Source: an uncultured Bacteroidia bacterium | Lineage (GTDB): Bacteria > Bacteroidota > Bacteroidia > Bacteroidales > UBA932 | Reading direction: 5' to 3' | NCBI GenBank assembly: GCA_902801885.1 | Contig: CADCJX010000012.1 | Coordinates: forward strand, 5,458 to 69,457 | DNA length: 64,000 nt | Shown: positions 31,330-40,546 of the stretch, in pieces | Layout: every line of letters starts with the position of its first letter | How positions within the stretch are numbered: the first letter of the stretch is position 1 | Position numbers and translations under genes: made by a program | The notes under the pieces: generated by a model | Databases searched by the model: none | What the model was told of the DNA's origin: nothing | Seen by the model: only the letters and a program-made list of their open reading frames with translations

Positions 31330-32832
31330 TTATTCAGGCATCTCAGGGAGAGTGTAACCCTCACGGTACTGGCGCTTGATGAGGCTGGCAGCAAACTCGC
31401 GGGCGTTGACAGGCTCTGAGTAAGTCTTGTTGAATGTCGGGTGGCCTTCCTTGATGGTGAAGCCGTCATGGATCTGGAACCTGACCTTGGCGTCAGCAGG
31501 GATGTTGGTGAACTTCATGTTCGGGCCATCCCATTCGAGAACCTGGTTGAGTCCCTGGAGCCTGACAGCGGCGACGCCGAGGTCGACCATCTCCACGAAC
31601 GGACCAGCCTCGCAGAAGTCGGAGTTGGAACGGACGAAGTTGTCGGGATCGGTCATGCACTCCTTGCAAGCACGGATCCAGTCCTGCTGATGGGAAACCG
31701 TAACCTCACGGAGGACGTGGGGAACCTCAGGCTTCCTTCCGGAAAGGAGATAAGGCTTGTTGCCATAGCAACCGACGACCATGATGTCCTTTGTTCCGTA
31801 GAAGATGCTGCAGCCACCATCGGTGTTGAGATTGACACCAGCGGGAAGTCCCTCGGGACGCTCGGGCTTGAAGCCACCGTCGTACCAGCGGACCTCGACC
31901 TCGGGAAGGGCGAGCTTAGGCATGTTGTCACGAGCAGGGAAGGTAAGCTTGATCATCTCGGCGCTAGGGCAGCAGTCGGTAAGGACCGGAGTGGAGCTGG
32001 CCTGAGCCTTGATAGGATAACCGAGCTTGAGGCCCTTGAAAGGAACGTGCATGATATGGCAAGCCATGTCACCCATTGCACCGGTTCCGAAGTCCCACCA
32101 GCCGCGGAAGTTCCAAGGATGGTAGATCTCGTTGTAGTCACGCATCGGAGCGGGTCCGATGAAAGCATCCCAGTTCAGGGTTGAAGGAATAGGCTGGACC
32201 TCTGAGGGTTTCTCGAGACCCTGAGGCCAGATAGGACGGTCGGTGAAGCAGTCGACGCGGGTGACCTCTCCAATCTCACCGTTCCACAGCCACTCGAGAG
32301 CCTGGCGGGTGCCGGGGCTGGAAGCTCCCTGGTTACCCATCTGGGTAGCGACTTTGTACTTGGCAGCGAGCTTGGTAAGGAGCCTGGCCTCATAGACTGT
32401 GAGGGTGAGCGGCTTCTCGCAGTAGACATGCTTGCCGGCAGCGATTGCCTGGGCAGCGATGACGGCGTGGGTATGGTCGGCGGTTGCGATCATGACGGCG
32501 TCAGCCTGGTCGAGCATCTCGTCGAACATCTTGCGATAGTCGTTGTACTTCTTTGCCTGAGGATATTTCTTGAACACAGGGTCAGCGTACTTCCAGTCGA
32601 CGTCGCAGAGTCCGATGAAGTTCTCGGTCTCCATTTCACGGAGGTCAGCGGCTCCACGGCCACCGATACCGACACCGAGGATGTTCAGTTTGTCGATGGG
32701 AGCGACTTTCTTCTTCTTTTTGTTGTCCTTAGGGGTCTCACCGGCGATGATGATTCCTGGGGCTACCGCCAGACCGGCGGCCATTGCTGTTCCCTTCTTG
32801 AGGAAAGAGCGTCTTGACATGTCGTTGCTCAT
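31330..32832 (-). CDS. Tat-exported Gfo/Idh/MocA family oxidoreductase
   Basis: A 500-residue protein whose N-terminus SRRSFLKKGTAMAAGLAVAPG is a clear twin-arginine signal (cut to the motif here: SRRSFLK). The NAD(P)-binding domain has ILGVGIGGRGAADL and the conserved EKPLTLTVYEA. The C-terminal substrate domain includes WWDFGTGAMGDMACHIMH. The family oxidises sugar hydroxyls, including C3 of glycosides. Tat export fits a protein that folds with its cofactor before translocation. TatA and TatC genes are at 54 kb. It is the first gene of a unit with DUF1080 and an isomerase-like lipoprotein. No promoter box is seen in the 34-nt gap from the DUF3276 gene. Confidence 0.9.
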   Translation of the reverse strand: MSNDMSRRSFLKKGTAMAAGLAVAPGIIIAGETPKDNKKKKKVAPIDKLNILGVGIGGRGAADLREMETENFIGLCDVDWKYADPVFKKYPQAKKYNDYRKMFDEMLDQADAVMIATADHTHAVIAAQAIAAGKHVYCEKPLTLTVYEARLLTKLAAKYKVATQMGNQGASSPGTRQALEWLWNGEIGEVTRVDCFTDRPIWPQGLEKPSEVQPIPSTLNWDAFIGPAPMRDYNEIYHPWNFRGWWDFGTGAMGDMACHIMHVPFKGLKLGYPIKAQASSTPVLTDCCPSAEMIKLTFPARDNMPKLALPEVEVRWYDGGFKPERPEGLPAGVNLNTDGGCSIFYGTKDIMVVGCYGNKPYLLSGRKPEVPHVLREVTVSHQQDWIRACKECMTDPDNFVRSNSDFCEAGPFVEMVDLGVAAVRLQGLNQVLEWDGPNMKFTNIPADAKVRFQIHDGFTIKEGHPTFNKTYSEPVNAREFAASLIKRQYREGYTLPEMPE

Positions 32833-32866
32833 AAAAATAGTGTGATTATGTGTTTGATTGATTGTG

Positions 32867-33205
32867 TTAAAAAACTTCTGAATCCTGTTCTGTCTCCGGA
32901 CCGTTGTGCTCGGGGACGTCTTTAAGCAGGTTGTCCTTCATGTAGGCTATGACCTCTTGGAGTCCTTCCTGGAATTTGTCGAAATCTTCCTTGTAAAGGA
33001 AAATCTTATGCTTGTCGAAGGAAAAACTGCCATCGGCTTCCTGTCTGCGCTTGCTTTCAGTTATGGTCAGATAGTAGTCGTTGTTGCCCTTTGTCGTCTT
33101 GACGTCGAAAAAATAGGTCCGCTTTCCAGCCCTGACAGGCTTGGACCAGACATCATCAGAATTGCGGTCACCAAAACCGGACCGATCAAAATCGTCTCTG
33201 TACAT
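32867..33205 (-). CDS. DUF3276 protein (PUR-alpha-like nucleic-acid-binding fold)
   Basis: A 112-residue cytosolic protein. The block VRAGKRTYFFDVKTTKGNNDYYLTITESKRR is diagnostic of the DUF3276/PUR family, which has the Whirly-like fold of Pur-alpha and binds single-stranded nucleic acid in the cases studied. Many Bacteroidota genomes have one copy near nusB, as here (divergent, 82 nt). The tail is acidic (PEHNGPETEQDSEVF). A -7 box lies 23 nt upstream. Confidence 0.85.
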   Translation of the reverse strand: MYRDDFDRSGFGDRNSDDVWSKPVRAGKRTYFFDVKTTKGNNDYYLTITESKRRQEADGSFSFDKHKIFLYKEDFDKFQEGLQEVIAYMKDNLLKDVPEHNGPETEQDSEVF

Positions 33206-33228
33206 GCGCAGATTAGTTTGTAAACATA

Positions 33229-33236
33229 CAAAATTA
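33229..33236 (-). promoter_or_regulatory. -7 promoter box for the DUF3276 gene
   Basis: Minus-strand TAATTTTG matches TAnnTTTG and lies 23 nt before the ATG at 33205. Confidence 0.45.
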
Positions 33237-33258
33237 AGAAAAATCTGAAATAGTATGC

Positions 33259-33266
33259 TATCTTTG
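33259..33266 (+). promoter_or_regulatory. -7 promoter box for nusB
   Basis: TATCTTTG matches the consensus and lies 21 nt before the ATG at 33288. This argues for that start over an in-frame ATG at 33255, which would lie ahead of the box. Confidence 0.55.
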
Positions 33267-33287
33267 CATAAAAATTTACGTCAAGCA

Positions 33288-34244
33288 ATGCTAAACAGAA
33301 GAATATTGCGGATAAAAGCCTTCAAAGTTTTATTCAGTTATGCCGAGAATCCATCGATGACACTCGCTGAAGCAGAGTCACAGCTTCAGACTTCATGCGA
33401 GGCCACCAGATCCCTATACCTGTTCATGTTGGGCATCATTCCCTATGTGACACGGGAGGCTGCAACAAGGATTGAAAATGCCGGCAGGAAATTCAATCCT
33501 ACCGAGGAAGAGAAGAATCCGAACATGAAGTTCGTCGCCAACGGCATTTCTCCGCTCCTGGAGAACGATCCTGATTTCAGGAAGCTCATGGACCGGAGGA
33601 AACTTTCCTGGGAGCCCTATGACGCTTTCATCAGGGACGTTTACACTTCCATGCTCCAGAAAGATTATTTCAAGGAATATATGGCCGATCCGGAGCGTTC
33701 GCTCGGGCAGGATGCAGCTCTCTTCGTGAAGATGTTCGAAGAAGAGTTCGTGGATTCTGAGGAACTCGCCAAGATACTCGAGGACATGTCGATCTGGTGG
33801 AATGACGACCTTGCATATTCACTGGGAATATGCTGCGACACCATGAAGTCCCTCGCGAAAGGGAAGAGGTGGGAACTCCCTCCTCTCTACCGGAGTGAGA
33901 TGACTCCCTCCAAATCCAGTGGCAGCGACAAGGCCTTTGTCACAAAGCTGCTGAGGACTTCATATTCATGCTACGAGAAGTATTTCCCGCTCGTCGCTGC
34001 AAGCACAGACCAGTGGCAGGACGACCGACTCTTCACCACCGACACCGTCCTGATAATCATGGGCCTTGGGGAAGCAAAGGCATTCCCCGAAATGCCGGTC
34101 AGGGTGACTATCAATGAATATGTTGAAATCTCCAAGTACTACAGCACGCCCAAGAGCAAGGCCTTTGTCAACGGTCTCCTTGACAAGCTCATCAAGCAAC
34201 TTGTCGGCACGGGAGAGATTGTAAAGACCGAGAATTTTGATTAG
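33288..34244 (+). CDS. nusB: NusB-type transcription antitermination protein, long Bacteroidota form
   Basis: A 318-residue protein starting MLNRRILRIKAFKVLFSYAE, the first helix of the NusB fold. The C-terminal part has TDQWQDDRLFTTDTVLIIMGLGEAKAFPEMPVRVTINEYVEISKYY, where the NEYVE-type segment matches the NusB core. Bacteroidota NusB proteins carry a large middle insertion, giving over 300 residues, as here. It takes part in rRNA antitermination with NusE/S10. It is followed by yajC, ybbR and coaE, a conserved order in the phylum. Confidence 0.88.
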   Translation: MLNRRILRIKAFKVLFSYAENPSMTLAEAESQLQTSCEATRSLYLFMLGIIPYVTREAATRIENAGRKFNPTEEEKNPNMKFVANGISPLLENDPDFRKLMDRRKLSWEPYDAFIRDVYTSMLQKDYFKEYMADPERSLGQDAALFVKMFEEEFVDSEELAKILEDMSIWWNDDLAYSLGICCDTMKSLAKGKRWELPPLYRSEMTPSKSSGSDKAFVTKLLRTSYSCYEKYFPLVAASTDQWQDDRLFTTDTVLIIMGLGEAKAFPEMPVRVTINEYVEISKYYSTPKSKAFVNGLLDKLIKQLVGTGEIVKTENFD

Positions 34245-34270
34245 ATTTGTACAAATTAATACTTGCTGAA

Positions 34271-34609
34271 ATGAATATCCTAGCAATCACCCTTCTGCAG
34301 ACTTCTGCAGGTGCCCCGGGAGCCGCCCCTGCTGGTGGCAGTGGAATGTTCTGGATCATGATGATCCTCCTGTTCGTTATCATGTGGGCCTTCATGATCA
34401 GGCCTCAGCGCAAGCAGCAGAAAGAACTTGAGAAATTCCGTAACGAATTGAAGCGCGGCGACAAGGTCGTTACTGCAGGCGGTATCTACGGAATCGTCGA
34501 CGAGATCAAGGAAAGAAGTGTCCTGATCAAGGTTGACGGAGACGTGAAACTGAGGGTGGACAAGAACTCCATCGTAAGGGATTTCACTGAGGACGCTCCC
34601 AAGGCTTAA
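34271..34609 (+). CDS. yajC: YajC, Sec translocase accessory subunit
   Basis: A 112-residue membrane protein. After a short Gly/Ala/Pro-rich periplasmic part comes one helix (MFWIMMILLFVIMWAFMI) and then the signature RPQRKQQKELEKFRNELKRGDKVVTAGGIYG. YajC associates with SecDF-YidC. The ATG at 34271 was chosen; an in-frame TTG at 34247 lies only 2 nt after the nusB stop. It is followed 20 nt later by ybbR. Confidence 0.93.
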   Translation: MNILAITLLQTSAGAPGAAPAGGSGMFWIMMILLFVIMWAFMIRPQRKQQKELEKFRNELKRGDKVVTAGGIYGIVDEIKERSVLIKVDGDVKLRVDKNSIVRDFTEDAPKA

Positions 34610-34629
34610 GCCGTCCCTGGCTTCATGGA

Positions 34630-35616
34630 ATGAGGACGGACTGGCTAAATAAGCTTCAAGAACGTTTGAAACTGAAAAATGGCGGGAGGGACTTCGGAGT
34701 TTTCCTGATGTCTCTCTTGCTGGCTTTCGGTATCTGGCTGATTCACAATCTTTCCCTGTCTTATTCAGACACCATGATCGTGCCGGTCATTGCCGAATGC
34801 AACATTGATGGCCATTCCAACATCTCTTCAAATTCGAGTTCGATTGCGGCCAGGTGCAGGACCACCGGTTTCAGCCTCCTGAGAAACAGGCATAAGGCAA
34901 AGAAGGAAGCTATCCATATCCGCTTCGACACAAAAGACATGCATCATTCAGAAGGGGAAATGTTCTACATCTCTTCTGCTGAACTTGGCAACTATGTCAC
35001 CGAGATCTTCGGCGACGGGGTCCGGCTTGAATCCTTCCTTTCGGAGACGGTCCAGTTCAGGTTCCCGTACGAGAATAATAAGAAAGTGCCTGTGCAGGCC
35101 GTGACTGTGCTATCTTTCAAGCCACAGTACATGGCTATTTCTCCTATCCGGCTGCAGCCTGATTCGATAACTGTCTACGGCGAACCCTTCCATTTGGAAA
35201 ATGTCGACAGGGTCTTCACCAGGACCATAGACCTGCCCAACCTGAAATCCAGTGCCCATGGTTCGGTCAAGCTCGAACCGATCCTGGGGGTCAGGATGTC
35301 CGACACCGAGGTGAATTATTCCCTTGATGTATCCCGCTTCGTTGAGATCAAGGAAGAAGTCCAGGTGACTACCAGGGGAGTGCCGGCCGGAGTGAGACTC
35401 TCGGTATATCCGTCGACAGCAAAGGTTGTCTACAAGTGTACCTTCCCGCTTTCGCATGATCCGAGGGACGTGGTACGTTTCTACATAGACTACCGTGAGT
35501 TCGAGAAATCGATAGGCGGTCGTTGCATGGCTCATTCAACGGCGATTCCGGACGGCGTGATCGAGTATTCAATCGATCCGGAAGTGTTCGACTGCGTGGA
35601 GGAGGGAAGGCAATGA
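34630..35616 (+). CDS. YbbR/CdaR-like domain protein
   Basis: A 328-residue protein with one N-terminal membrane helix (FGVFLMSLLLAFGIWLIHNL, about residues 23-42) followed by exported YbbR-type beta-rich repeats (LRLPDSITVYGE-like, seen as IRLQPDSITVYGE, and a preceding VPVQAVTV strand). In Firmicutes the family member CdaR controls a di-adenylate cyclase; in Bacteroidota it stands between yajC and coaE and its role is not established. Its stop overlaps the coaE start (ATGA). Confidence 0.8.
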   Translation: MRTDWLNKLQERLKLKNGGRDFGVFLMSLLLAFGIWLIHNLSLSYSDTMIVPVIAECNIDGHSNISSNSSSIAARCRTTGFSLLRNRHKAKKEAIHIRFDTKDMHHSEGEMFYISSAELGNYVTEIFGDGVRLESFLSETVQFRFPYENNKKVPVQAVTVLSFKPQYMAISPIRLQPDSITVYGEPFHLENVDRVFTRTIDLPNLKSSAHGSVKLEPILGVRMSDTEVNYSLDVSRFVEIKEEVQVTTRGVPAGVRLSVYPSTAKVVYKCTFPLSHDPRDVVRFYIDYREFEKSIGGRCMAHSTAIPDGVIEYSIDPEVFDCVEEGRQ

Positions 35617-36206
35617 AGACAGTTGCGGTCACAGGTGGAATCGGCAGCGGAAAGTCAACGGTCTGCAGCATCCTTTCCGCCAGTGGGATTCCCGTCTATG
35701 AGGCCGATTCGGCAGCTAAAAGACTCTATGCCAAGGACGATTCCCTTCTGGATGCAATCGAGGAGGCCTATGGTTGCAGCATCCGTCTTCCCGGAGGTGC
35801 GCTCGACACCCGAAAACTGGCAGGGATAGCGTTCTCATCTCCTGACAAACTCAAGGTTCTCGAGGGTATCGTGCACCCCGCCGTACTCAAGGATTTCCTA
35901 AGGTGGAAAGCACTTCAGTCGACTCTGCATGGCGATAAGCCTTATTGCGTGATTGAATCTGCAATAATCCTTGAGAAGCCGGAGTTCCTTTCGCACGTGG
36001 ATAAGGTGGTGCTTGTTGATGCGTCCCTCTCAACCAGGCTCAAAAGGGCTTGCGAGCGTGACGGCGCCGAGCCTGAGGAGATTATCCGGAGGATGTCCGC
36101 CCAACATTTCGACCTGTCGAAGGTAGATGCGATTTTGAGGAACGAAGGTTCTGAAGCAGATCTTCAGACCGAGACCCTGCGTGTCTTCCGCGGCCTCGAT
36201 TTATGA
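35613..36206 (+). CDS. coaE: Dephospho-CoA kinase
   Basis: A 197-residue kinase for the last step of CoA synthesis. The P-loop VTGGIGSGKSTV is at residues 5-16, followed by the family marks GIPVYEADSAAKRLY and VHPAVLKDF, and VVLVDASLSTRLKRACERDG near residue 135. The ATG at 35613 overlaps the ybbR stop by 4 nt, while the open frame extends upstream to 35523 within ybbR; the P-loop position decides the start. Length is typical. Confidence 0.95.
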   Translation: MKTVAVTGGIGSGKSTVCSILSASGIPVYEADSAAKRLYAKDDSLLDAIEEAYGCSIRLPGGALDTRKLAGIAFSSPDKLKVLEGIVHPAVLKDFLRWKALQSTLHGDKPYCVIESAIILEKPEFLSHVDKVVLVDASLSTRLKRACERDGAEPEEIIRRMSAQHFDLSKVDAILRNEGSEADLQTETLRVFRGLDL

Positions 36207-36239
36207 TTAATTGAATAAAAATGATTAAATTTAACAGAT

Positions 36240-36671
36240 ATGAAAACAGATCTTTCAAAAATCCTTTCAATCTCGGGCCAGCATGGACTCTACCTCTATC
36301 TGGCCCAGGCACGTGCAGGTGCCATTGTTGAGAATCTTTCCGACAAGAAGAGGACCGTCGTGGATGCCAAGAACCGCATCACGACCCTTGAAGACATATC
36401 CATCTACACATCTGAGGGCGAGACCAAGCTTCGCGAAGTCATGCTTAAGATGAAGGAAGTCCTTGGAGACAATGCTGCTCCTTCACCTAAGGCTGATCCC
36501 AAAGAACTCAAGGATCTCTTCAAGAAAGCTCTTCCGGATTACGACGAGGAGCGTTTCTACGTCTCCCACATGAAAAAGGTCGTCGAATGGTACAATGAGA
36601 TCAGGGAATATGCTTCCTTCGATTTCGTGAACCCGGACGAAGAAACTGAAGCTGAAGAAAAGAGCGAATAG
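36240..36671 (+). CDS. DUF5606 protein
   Basis: A 143-residue soluble protein. The N-terminal domain KILSISGQHGLYLYLAQARAGAIVENL matches the small DUF5606 fold found in Bacteroidota, followed by a helical region and an acidic tail (PDEETEAEEKSE). Its function is not known. It lies 33 nt after coaE, and its TAG overlaps the GTG start of rimO by 1 nt, implying co-translation. Confidence 0.8.
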   Translation: MKTDLSKILSISGQHGLYLYLAQARAGAIVENLSDKKRTVVDAKNRITTLEDISIYTSEGETKLREVMLKMKEVLGDNAAPSPKADPKELKDLFKKALPDYDEERFYVSHMKKVVEWYNEIREYASFDFVNPDEETEAEEKSE

Positions 36672-37984
36672 TGAAGTCATTGCAGGTCATAACTCTGGGT
36701 TGTTCCAAGAACACGGTTGACACCGAGCACCTTCTTTCGATGCTCCGGGGGGAGTATGTGATCGTTCCCGAGAATGAATCCTCTCCGTCGGTTGACGTCC
36801 TTCTGGTCAACACCTGTGGCTTCATAGGTGACGCTAAGGAGGAGTCAATCCAAGCAGTCCTTTCTGCCGCTGAGCGGAAGAAGGCAGGAGAAGTAGGGAA
36901 GTTGATGGTGTTCGGCTGCCTGTCGCAGAGGTACATGTCCCAGTTGCCTGACCTTATCCCTGAGGTAGACTGCTGGTTCGGCGCCAGGGATCTGACTCCC
37001 GTTGCCAAGGCTCTTGGAGTCGTTCCTCCTGCCCAGACAGGCCGGTACAGGACGGATTCGCATGCTTATGCCTATTTGAAAATATCCGAAGGTTGTGACC
37101 GTCGCTGTGCCTACTGCGCCATTCCGTTCATCAGGGGGCCTCACAGGTCTGTCCCGATGGAAATCCTTGTCAAGGAAGCTGAGACGCTTGCAGCTTCCGG
37201 TGTCAAGGAACTGATCCTCATTGCCCAGGACACTACCTATTATGGACTCGATCTCTACCACCGGAGGGCTCTGGCGGAGTTGATCAGGAAACTGTCCGCC
37301 GTAGATGGCATAGAATGGATCAGGATTCACTATTCTTATCCCGCAGACTTCCCGGAGGATGTCCTCGATGAGATGGCATGCAATCCTAAAGTCTGCAAGT
37401 ACCTTGACATCCCTCTCCAGCACATTTCCGATAAGGTGCTTTCGATGATGCATCGGCAGGTTGACGGAGCTTGGACAAGGGAACTCGTCAGGAAACTTCG
37501 TGAAAGGATTCCTGGAGTCGTCCTTAGGACTACGATGATCGTAGGACATCCGGGAGAAGGGAAGAGGGATTTCGAAGAACTGCTCGACTTCGTACGTGAG
37601 GCCCGTTTCGAAAGACTTGGGGCTTTCATGTATTCAGAGGAAGAAGGAACTTTCGGCGCAGACAATTATCGTGACAGGATTTCAAAGAACGAGAAGCGGC
37701 GCAGACTTGAAGAGTTGATGCAGGTTCAACGTGAGATCTCCCTGTCATTCAATCAATCAAGGATTTCTACGACTGAGCGGGTACTGGTTGACGATTTCAA
37801 CGATGGAGTGTTTGTGTGCAGAAGTTCCTCGGAGAGCCCGGATGTGGACGGTGAGATTCTCGTCCGCTACAAACCGGAGCTTTTCGGTGGAAAAACACCC
37901 GAGGAAATCTGCGGCAAGTTTCTTGAAGTTAAGATAACGGCTGCCGATGAATATGATCTCATCGCCAGCCCATCAAAAAGATAA
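36671..37984 (+). CDS. rimO: Ribosomal protein uS12 methylthiotransferase
   Basis: A 437-residue radical SAM enzyme that methylthiolates an Asp of ribosomal protein S12. The N-terminal MTTase domain has ITLGCSKNTVDTE and LLVNTCGFI plus VFGCLSQRY, holding the three Cys of the second cluster. The radical SAM motif is CDRRCAYC (about residues 141-148) followed by AIPFIRGPHRS. A C-terminal TRAM domain closes the protein. The start is GTG at 36671, since the conserved LQVITLGCSKN must be at the N-terminus. Confidence 0.95.
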   Translation: MKSLQVITLGCSKNTVDTEHLLSMLRGEYVIVPENESSPSVDVLLVNTCGFIGDAKEESIQAVLSAAERKKAGEVGKLMVFGCLSQRYMSQLPDLIPEVDCWFGARDLTPVAKALGVVPPAQTGRYRTDSHAYAYLKISEGCDRRCAYCAIPFIRGPHRSVPMEILVKEAETLAASGVKELILIAQDTTYYGLDLYHRRALAELIRKLSAVDGIEWIRIHYSYPADFPEDVLDEMACNPKVCKYLDIPLQHISDKVLSMMHRQVDGAWTRELVRKLRERIPGVVLRTTMIVGHPGEGKRDFEELLDFVREARFERLGAFMYSEEEGTFGADNYRDRISKNEKRRRLEELMQVQREISLSFNQSRISTTERVLVDDFNDGVFVCRSSSESPDVDGEILVRYKPELFGGKTPEEICGKFLEVKITAADEYDLIASPSKR

Positions 37985-37988
37985 ACAG

Positions 37989-38948
37989 ATGAAAACAACT
38001 TCACTCAAAGGTATTTTCCTGGTGTCGGCCTTGCTGGCACTCGTGTCCTGCGCTCCGCAGGCTTTTGTTGTAAGACCTGAGATGCGAGGCGCTTCCAAGT
38101 CAGGTCTCAATCTTAACGGAAAGACTTTTGCCGTAGTCTACGTGACCGGTAACGAGGCTAATGAGAATGCTTTCAATGCGGCTGTGGCAGACGGTTTCGC
38201 AACCAGGCTGGAAGAAGACTATTTCGGTGGCTCGAGGGAAGTCGGCCTGTTCAAGATGGCATCAGTTCCTGGTGCTGACTTTTCCGCCAAGGATACCCTT
38301 GTCAACCTGGTCATGGAATCCGGGAAAGACGTAGTGTTCCTGTTCGACATTCCTGAACTCGGCTCTCCGATCGTGGGCGAACCTTTGAAAGTCACATCAA
38401 CCAAGCCTGTTCCGGCGGATTCTGCTTACGTTTCCAACGTAGCGATGCCATTCACTACCAAGGTCTACGTCTACGACTCCATGAACAAGGAGGACAAAGT
38501 CTTCGGATTCACCGGCAGCAAGTCGCTTGCTACGGACGTTTATTCGGACGGAAAGGCTTCGAAGAACAAGATCGCTGCAGCTTCCCTGCGTAGCATTCCC
38601 GAGATGGCCGAAAAGGCGGGAAGCCTTGCTGCCGCATCCTTCCTTTCCACATGGGTCCAGGACTCATTCTATGTCATCTATTATGATGGGGCTGAGAAAG
38701 CATGGAACACGGCGGCGAACTACGCCTATTCATTTGAATGGGACAAGGCCATAAAGGAATGGATGACACTGGTAGGCAACAAGAATTCAGAGAAAAGGTC
38801 ATGCGCGGCCTATAACATAGCCCTTGGATGCTTCATGTCCGGACAGCCAGGACTTGCCCTCGAATGGCTCGACCGTTCCGACAAGGACATGCCCGTCAGT
38901 CTTTCGAAGCAGCTGAGGGATAAAATCAAGCAATATACAGGACGTTAA
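37989..38948 (+). CDS. Lipoprotein, DUF6340-like
   Basis: A 319-residue protein with lipobox LVSC (near residues 18-21) after MKTTSLKGIFLVSALLA. It has the segment KTFAVVYVTGNEANENAF and a C-terminal part resembling tetratricopeptide-like helices (AAYNIALGCFMSGQPGLALEWL). I place it near the DUF6340 lipoproteins of Bacteroidota; that assignment is tentative. The ATG at 37989 is selected for the signal; a start at 37947 lies inside rimO. Function is unknown. Its end abuts glpA (1-nt overlap). Confidence 0.7.
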   Translation: MKTTSLKGIFLVSALLALVSCAPQAFVVRPEMRGASKSGLNLNGKTFAVVYVTGNEANENAFNAAVADGFATRLEEDYFGGSREVGLFKMASVPGADFSAKDTLVNLVMESGKDVVFLFDIPELGSPIVGEPLKVTSTKPVPADSAYVSNVAMPFTTKVYVYDSMNKEDKVFGFTGSKSLATDVYSDGKASKNKIAAASLRSIPEMAEKAGSLAAASFLSTWVQDSFYVIYYDGAEKAWNTAANYAYSFEWDKAIKEWMTLVGNKNSEKRSCAAYNIALGCFMSGQPGLALEWLDRSDKDMPVSLSKQLRDKIKQYTGR

Positions 38949-40546
38949 TGGAAGAATTTGATGTAATCGTCGTTGGAGGTGGCATAACAGGTGCCGGAAC
39001 CGCAAGGGACTGCGCCTTGAGAGGTTTGAAAGTCCTCCTTATTGAGAGGGGAGACATCGCTACCGGAGCCACCGGACGTAATCACGGTTTGTTGCACAGC
39101 GGTGCTCGTTATGCAGTTACTGACAAGGAGTCTGCCGCTGAGTGCATCGAGGAGAACATGATTCTCAAGAAAATTGCACGTCATTGCGTCGACGACACTT
39201 CAGGTCTATTCATAACCCTGCCCGAAGATGATCTAGAGTATCAGTCTACCTTCGTAAAGGCCTGTACTGCTGCAGGTATCAAGGCTGAAGTCATGGATCC
39301 GAAAGAGGCGATAGCCCTGGAACCTTCCGTCAATCCATCTATCATCGGTGCTGTCAAGGTTCCTGACGGCTCAGTCGATCCGTTCCGTCTCTGCGCGGCA
39401 AACATGTTCGACGCCAAGCTTCACGGGGCGAAAATCCTGGTCCACTCTGAAGTCGTCGGCTTCATAAAGGACGGTGACACTGTCAGGGGAGTCAAGGTTC
39501 TCGACCATGATTCCAATTCCGTCACGGACTATTATGCACAGGTTACTGTCAATGCCGGCGGTATTTGGGGGCATAACATTGCCCTGATGGCCGGTGCCAA
39601 TATCGGCATGTTCCCTGCGAAAGGTGCCTTGCTCATCTTTGCTCACAGGGTAAACGGAGTCGTACTGAACCGTTGCCGAAAGCCAGCCAACGCTGACATC
39701 CTGGTGCCTGGTGACACTGTCTGTATAATCGGTACTACCTCCACCAGGGTACCTTACGAAGAGTGCGACGGAATAAAGGTTACTCCGGATGAAGTCGACC
39801 TCCTCCTAACGGAAGGTGCGAAACTCGCTCCCAGCCTTGCACAGACCAGGATTCTAAGGGCCTATGCAGGTGTCCGTCCGTTGGTCTCTGCCGACAATGA
39901 TCCTTCGGGAAGGAATATCAGCCGTGGTATTGTCTGCCTCGATCACGAAAAGCGTGACGGCATCAAGGGCTTCATCAGCATCACTGGTGGTAAACTCATG
40001 ACCTACAGGCTGATGGCAGAAATGGCTACCGACGCGGTCTGCAAGAAACTTGGTGTCAACGTGGTCTGTACTACCGCCAAGACTCCGCTTCCGGGATCGG
40101 AATCTGGAGGTATCGAAAAAGTAGCCAAGAAGATCTGGGATGTCCCTACGACGGCTCAGAAAGCCTCGGTTGGACGTTTTGGTTCAAGGGCTGCCAATCT
40201 CGATTTCGATGATGACAACGGAAGCCTTGTCTGCGAGTGCGAACAGGTCTCTGTCGCTGAAGTCGATTCAGCCTTAAAGAACCTTGAGGTCAATGACTTG
40301 GTAGACCTGCGCCGAAGGACTCGCGTAGGTATGGGTACTTGCCAGGGTGAGTTGTGCGCCTGCAGGGCAGCGGGTCGTTTTGCCAAGGCTACAGAATGTG
40401 CTGCGGCAGCAAGGGCAAATCTGAAATCCTTCATGAATGAACGTTGGAAAGGAATGTTCCCTGTCGCATGGGGAGAAACCCTGCGTGAAAGTGCCTACAC
40501 CCAGTGGGTATATTCAGAGGTCCTTGGCTTGAATGAAGAAATATGA
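38948..40546 (+). CDS. glpA: Anaerobic glycerol-3-phosphate dehydrogenase, FAD subunit A
   Basis: A 532-residue FAD protein. The N-terminal dinucleotide fold is VIVVGGGITGAGTARDCALRG and GRNHGLLHSGARYAV is the usual DAO-family active-site stretch. The C-terminal part carries a [2Fe-2S]-binding BFD-like domain: CECEQVSV and GTCQGELCACRA. This matches GlpA rather than the aerobic GlpD. With GlpB and GlpC it oxidises glycerol 3-phosphate to dihydroxyacetone phosphate at the inner membrane, passing electrons to the quinone pool. It overlaps glpB by 4 nt. Confidence 0.95.
   Translation: MEEFDVIVVGGGITGAGTARDCALRGLKVLLIERGDIATGATGRNHGLLHSGARYAVTDKESAAECIEENMILKKIARHCVDDTSGLFITLPEDDLEYQSTFVKACTAAGIKAEVMDPKEAIALEPSVNPSIIGAVKVPDGSVDPFRLCAANMFDAKLHGAKILVHSEVVGFIKDGDTVRGVKVLDHDSNSVTDYYAQVTVNAGGIWGHNIALMAGANIGMFPAKGALLIFAHRVNGVVLNRCRKPANADILVPGDTVCIIGTTSTRVPYEECDGIKVTPDEVDLLLTEGAKLAPSLAQTRILRAYAGVRPLVSADNDPSGRNISRGIVCLDHEKRDGIKGFISITGGKLMTYRLMAEMATDAVCKKLGVNVVCTTAKTPLPGSESGGIEKVAKKIWDVPTTAQKASVGRFGSRAANLDFDDDNGSLVCECEQVSVAEVDSALKNLEVNDLVDLRRRTRVGMGTCQGELCACRAAGRFAKATECAAAARANLKSFMNERWKGMFPVAWGETLRESAYTQWVYSEVLGLNEEI

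Noticed and set aside
31441-32184. Plus-strand open frame of 247 codons
   Set aside because: It is antisense to the Gfo/Idh/MocA oxidoreductase gene and has no recognisable motif.
36845-37549. Minus-strand open frame of 234 codons
   Set aside because: It lies antisense to rimO, whose radical SAM motifs are unmistakable.
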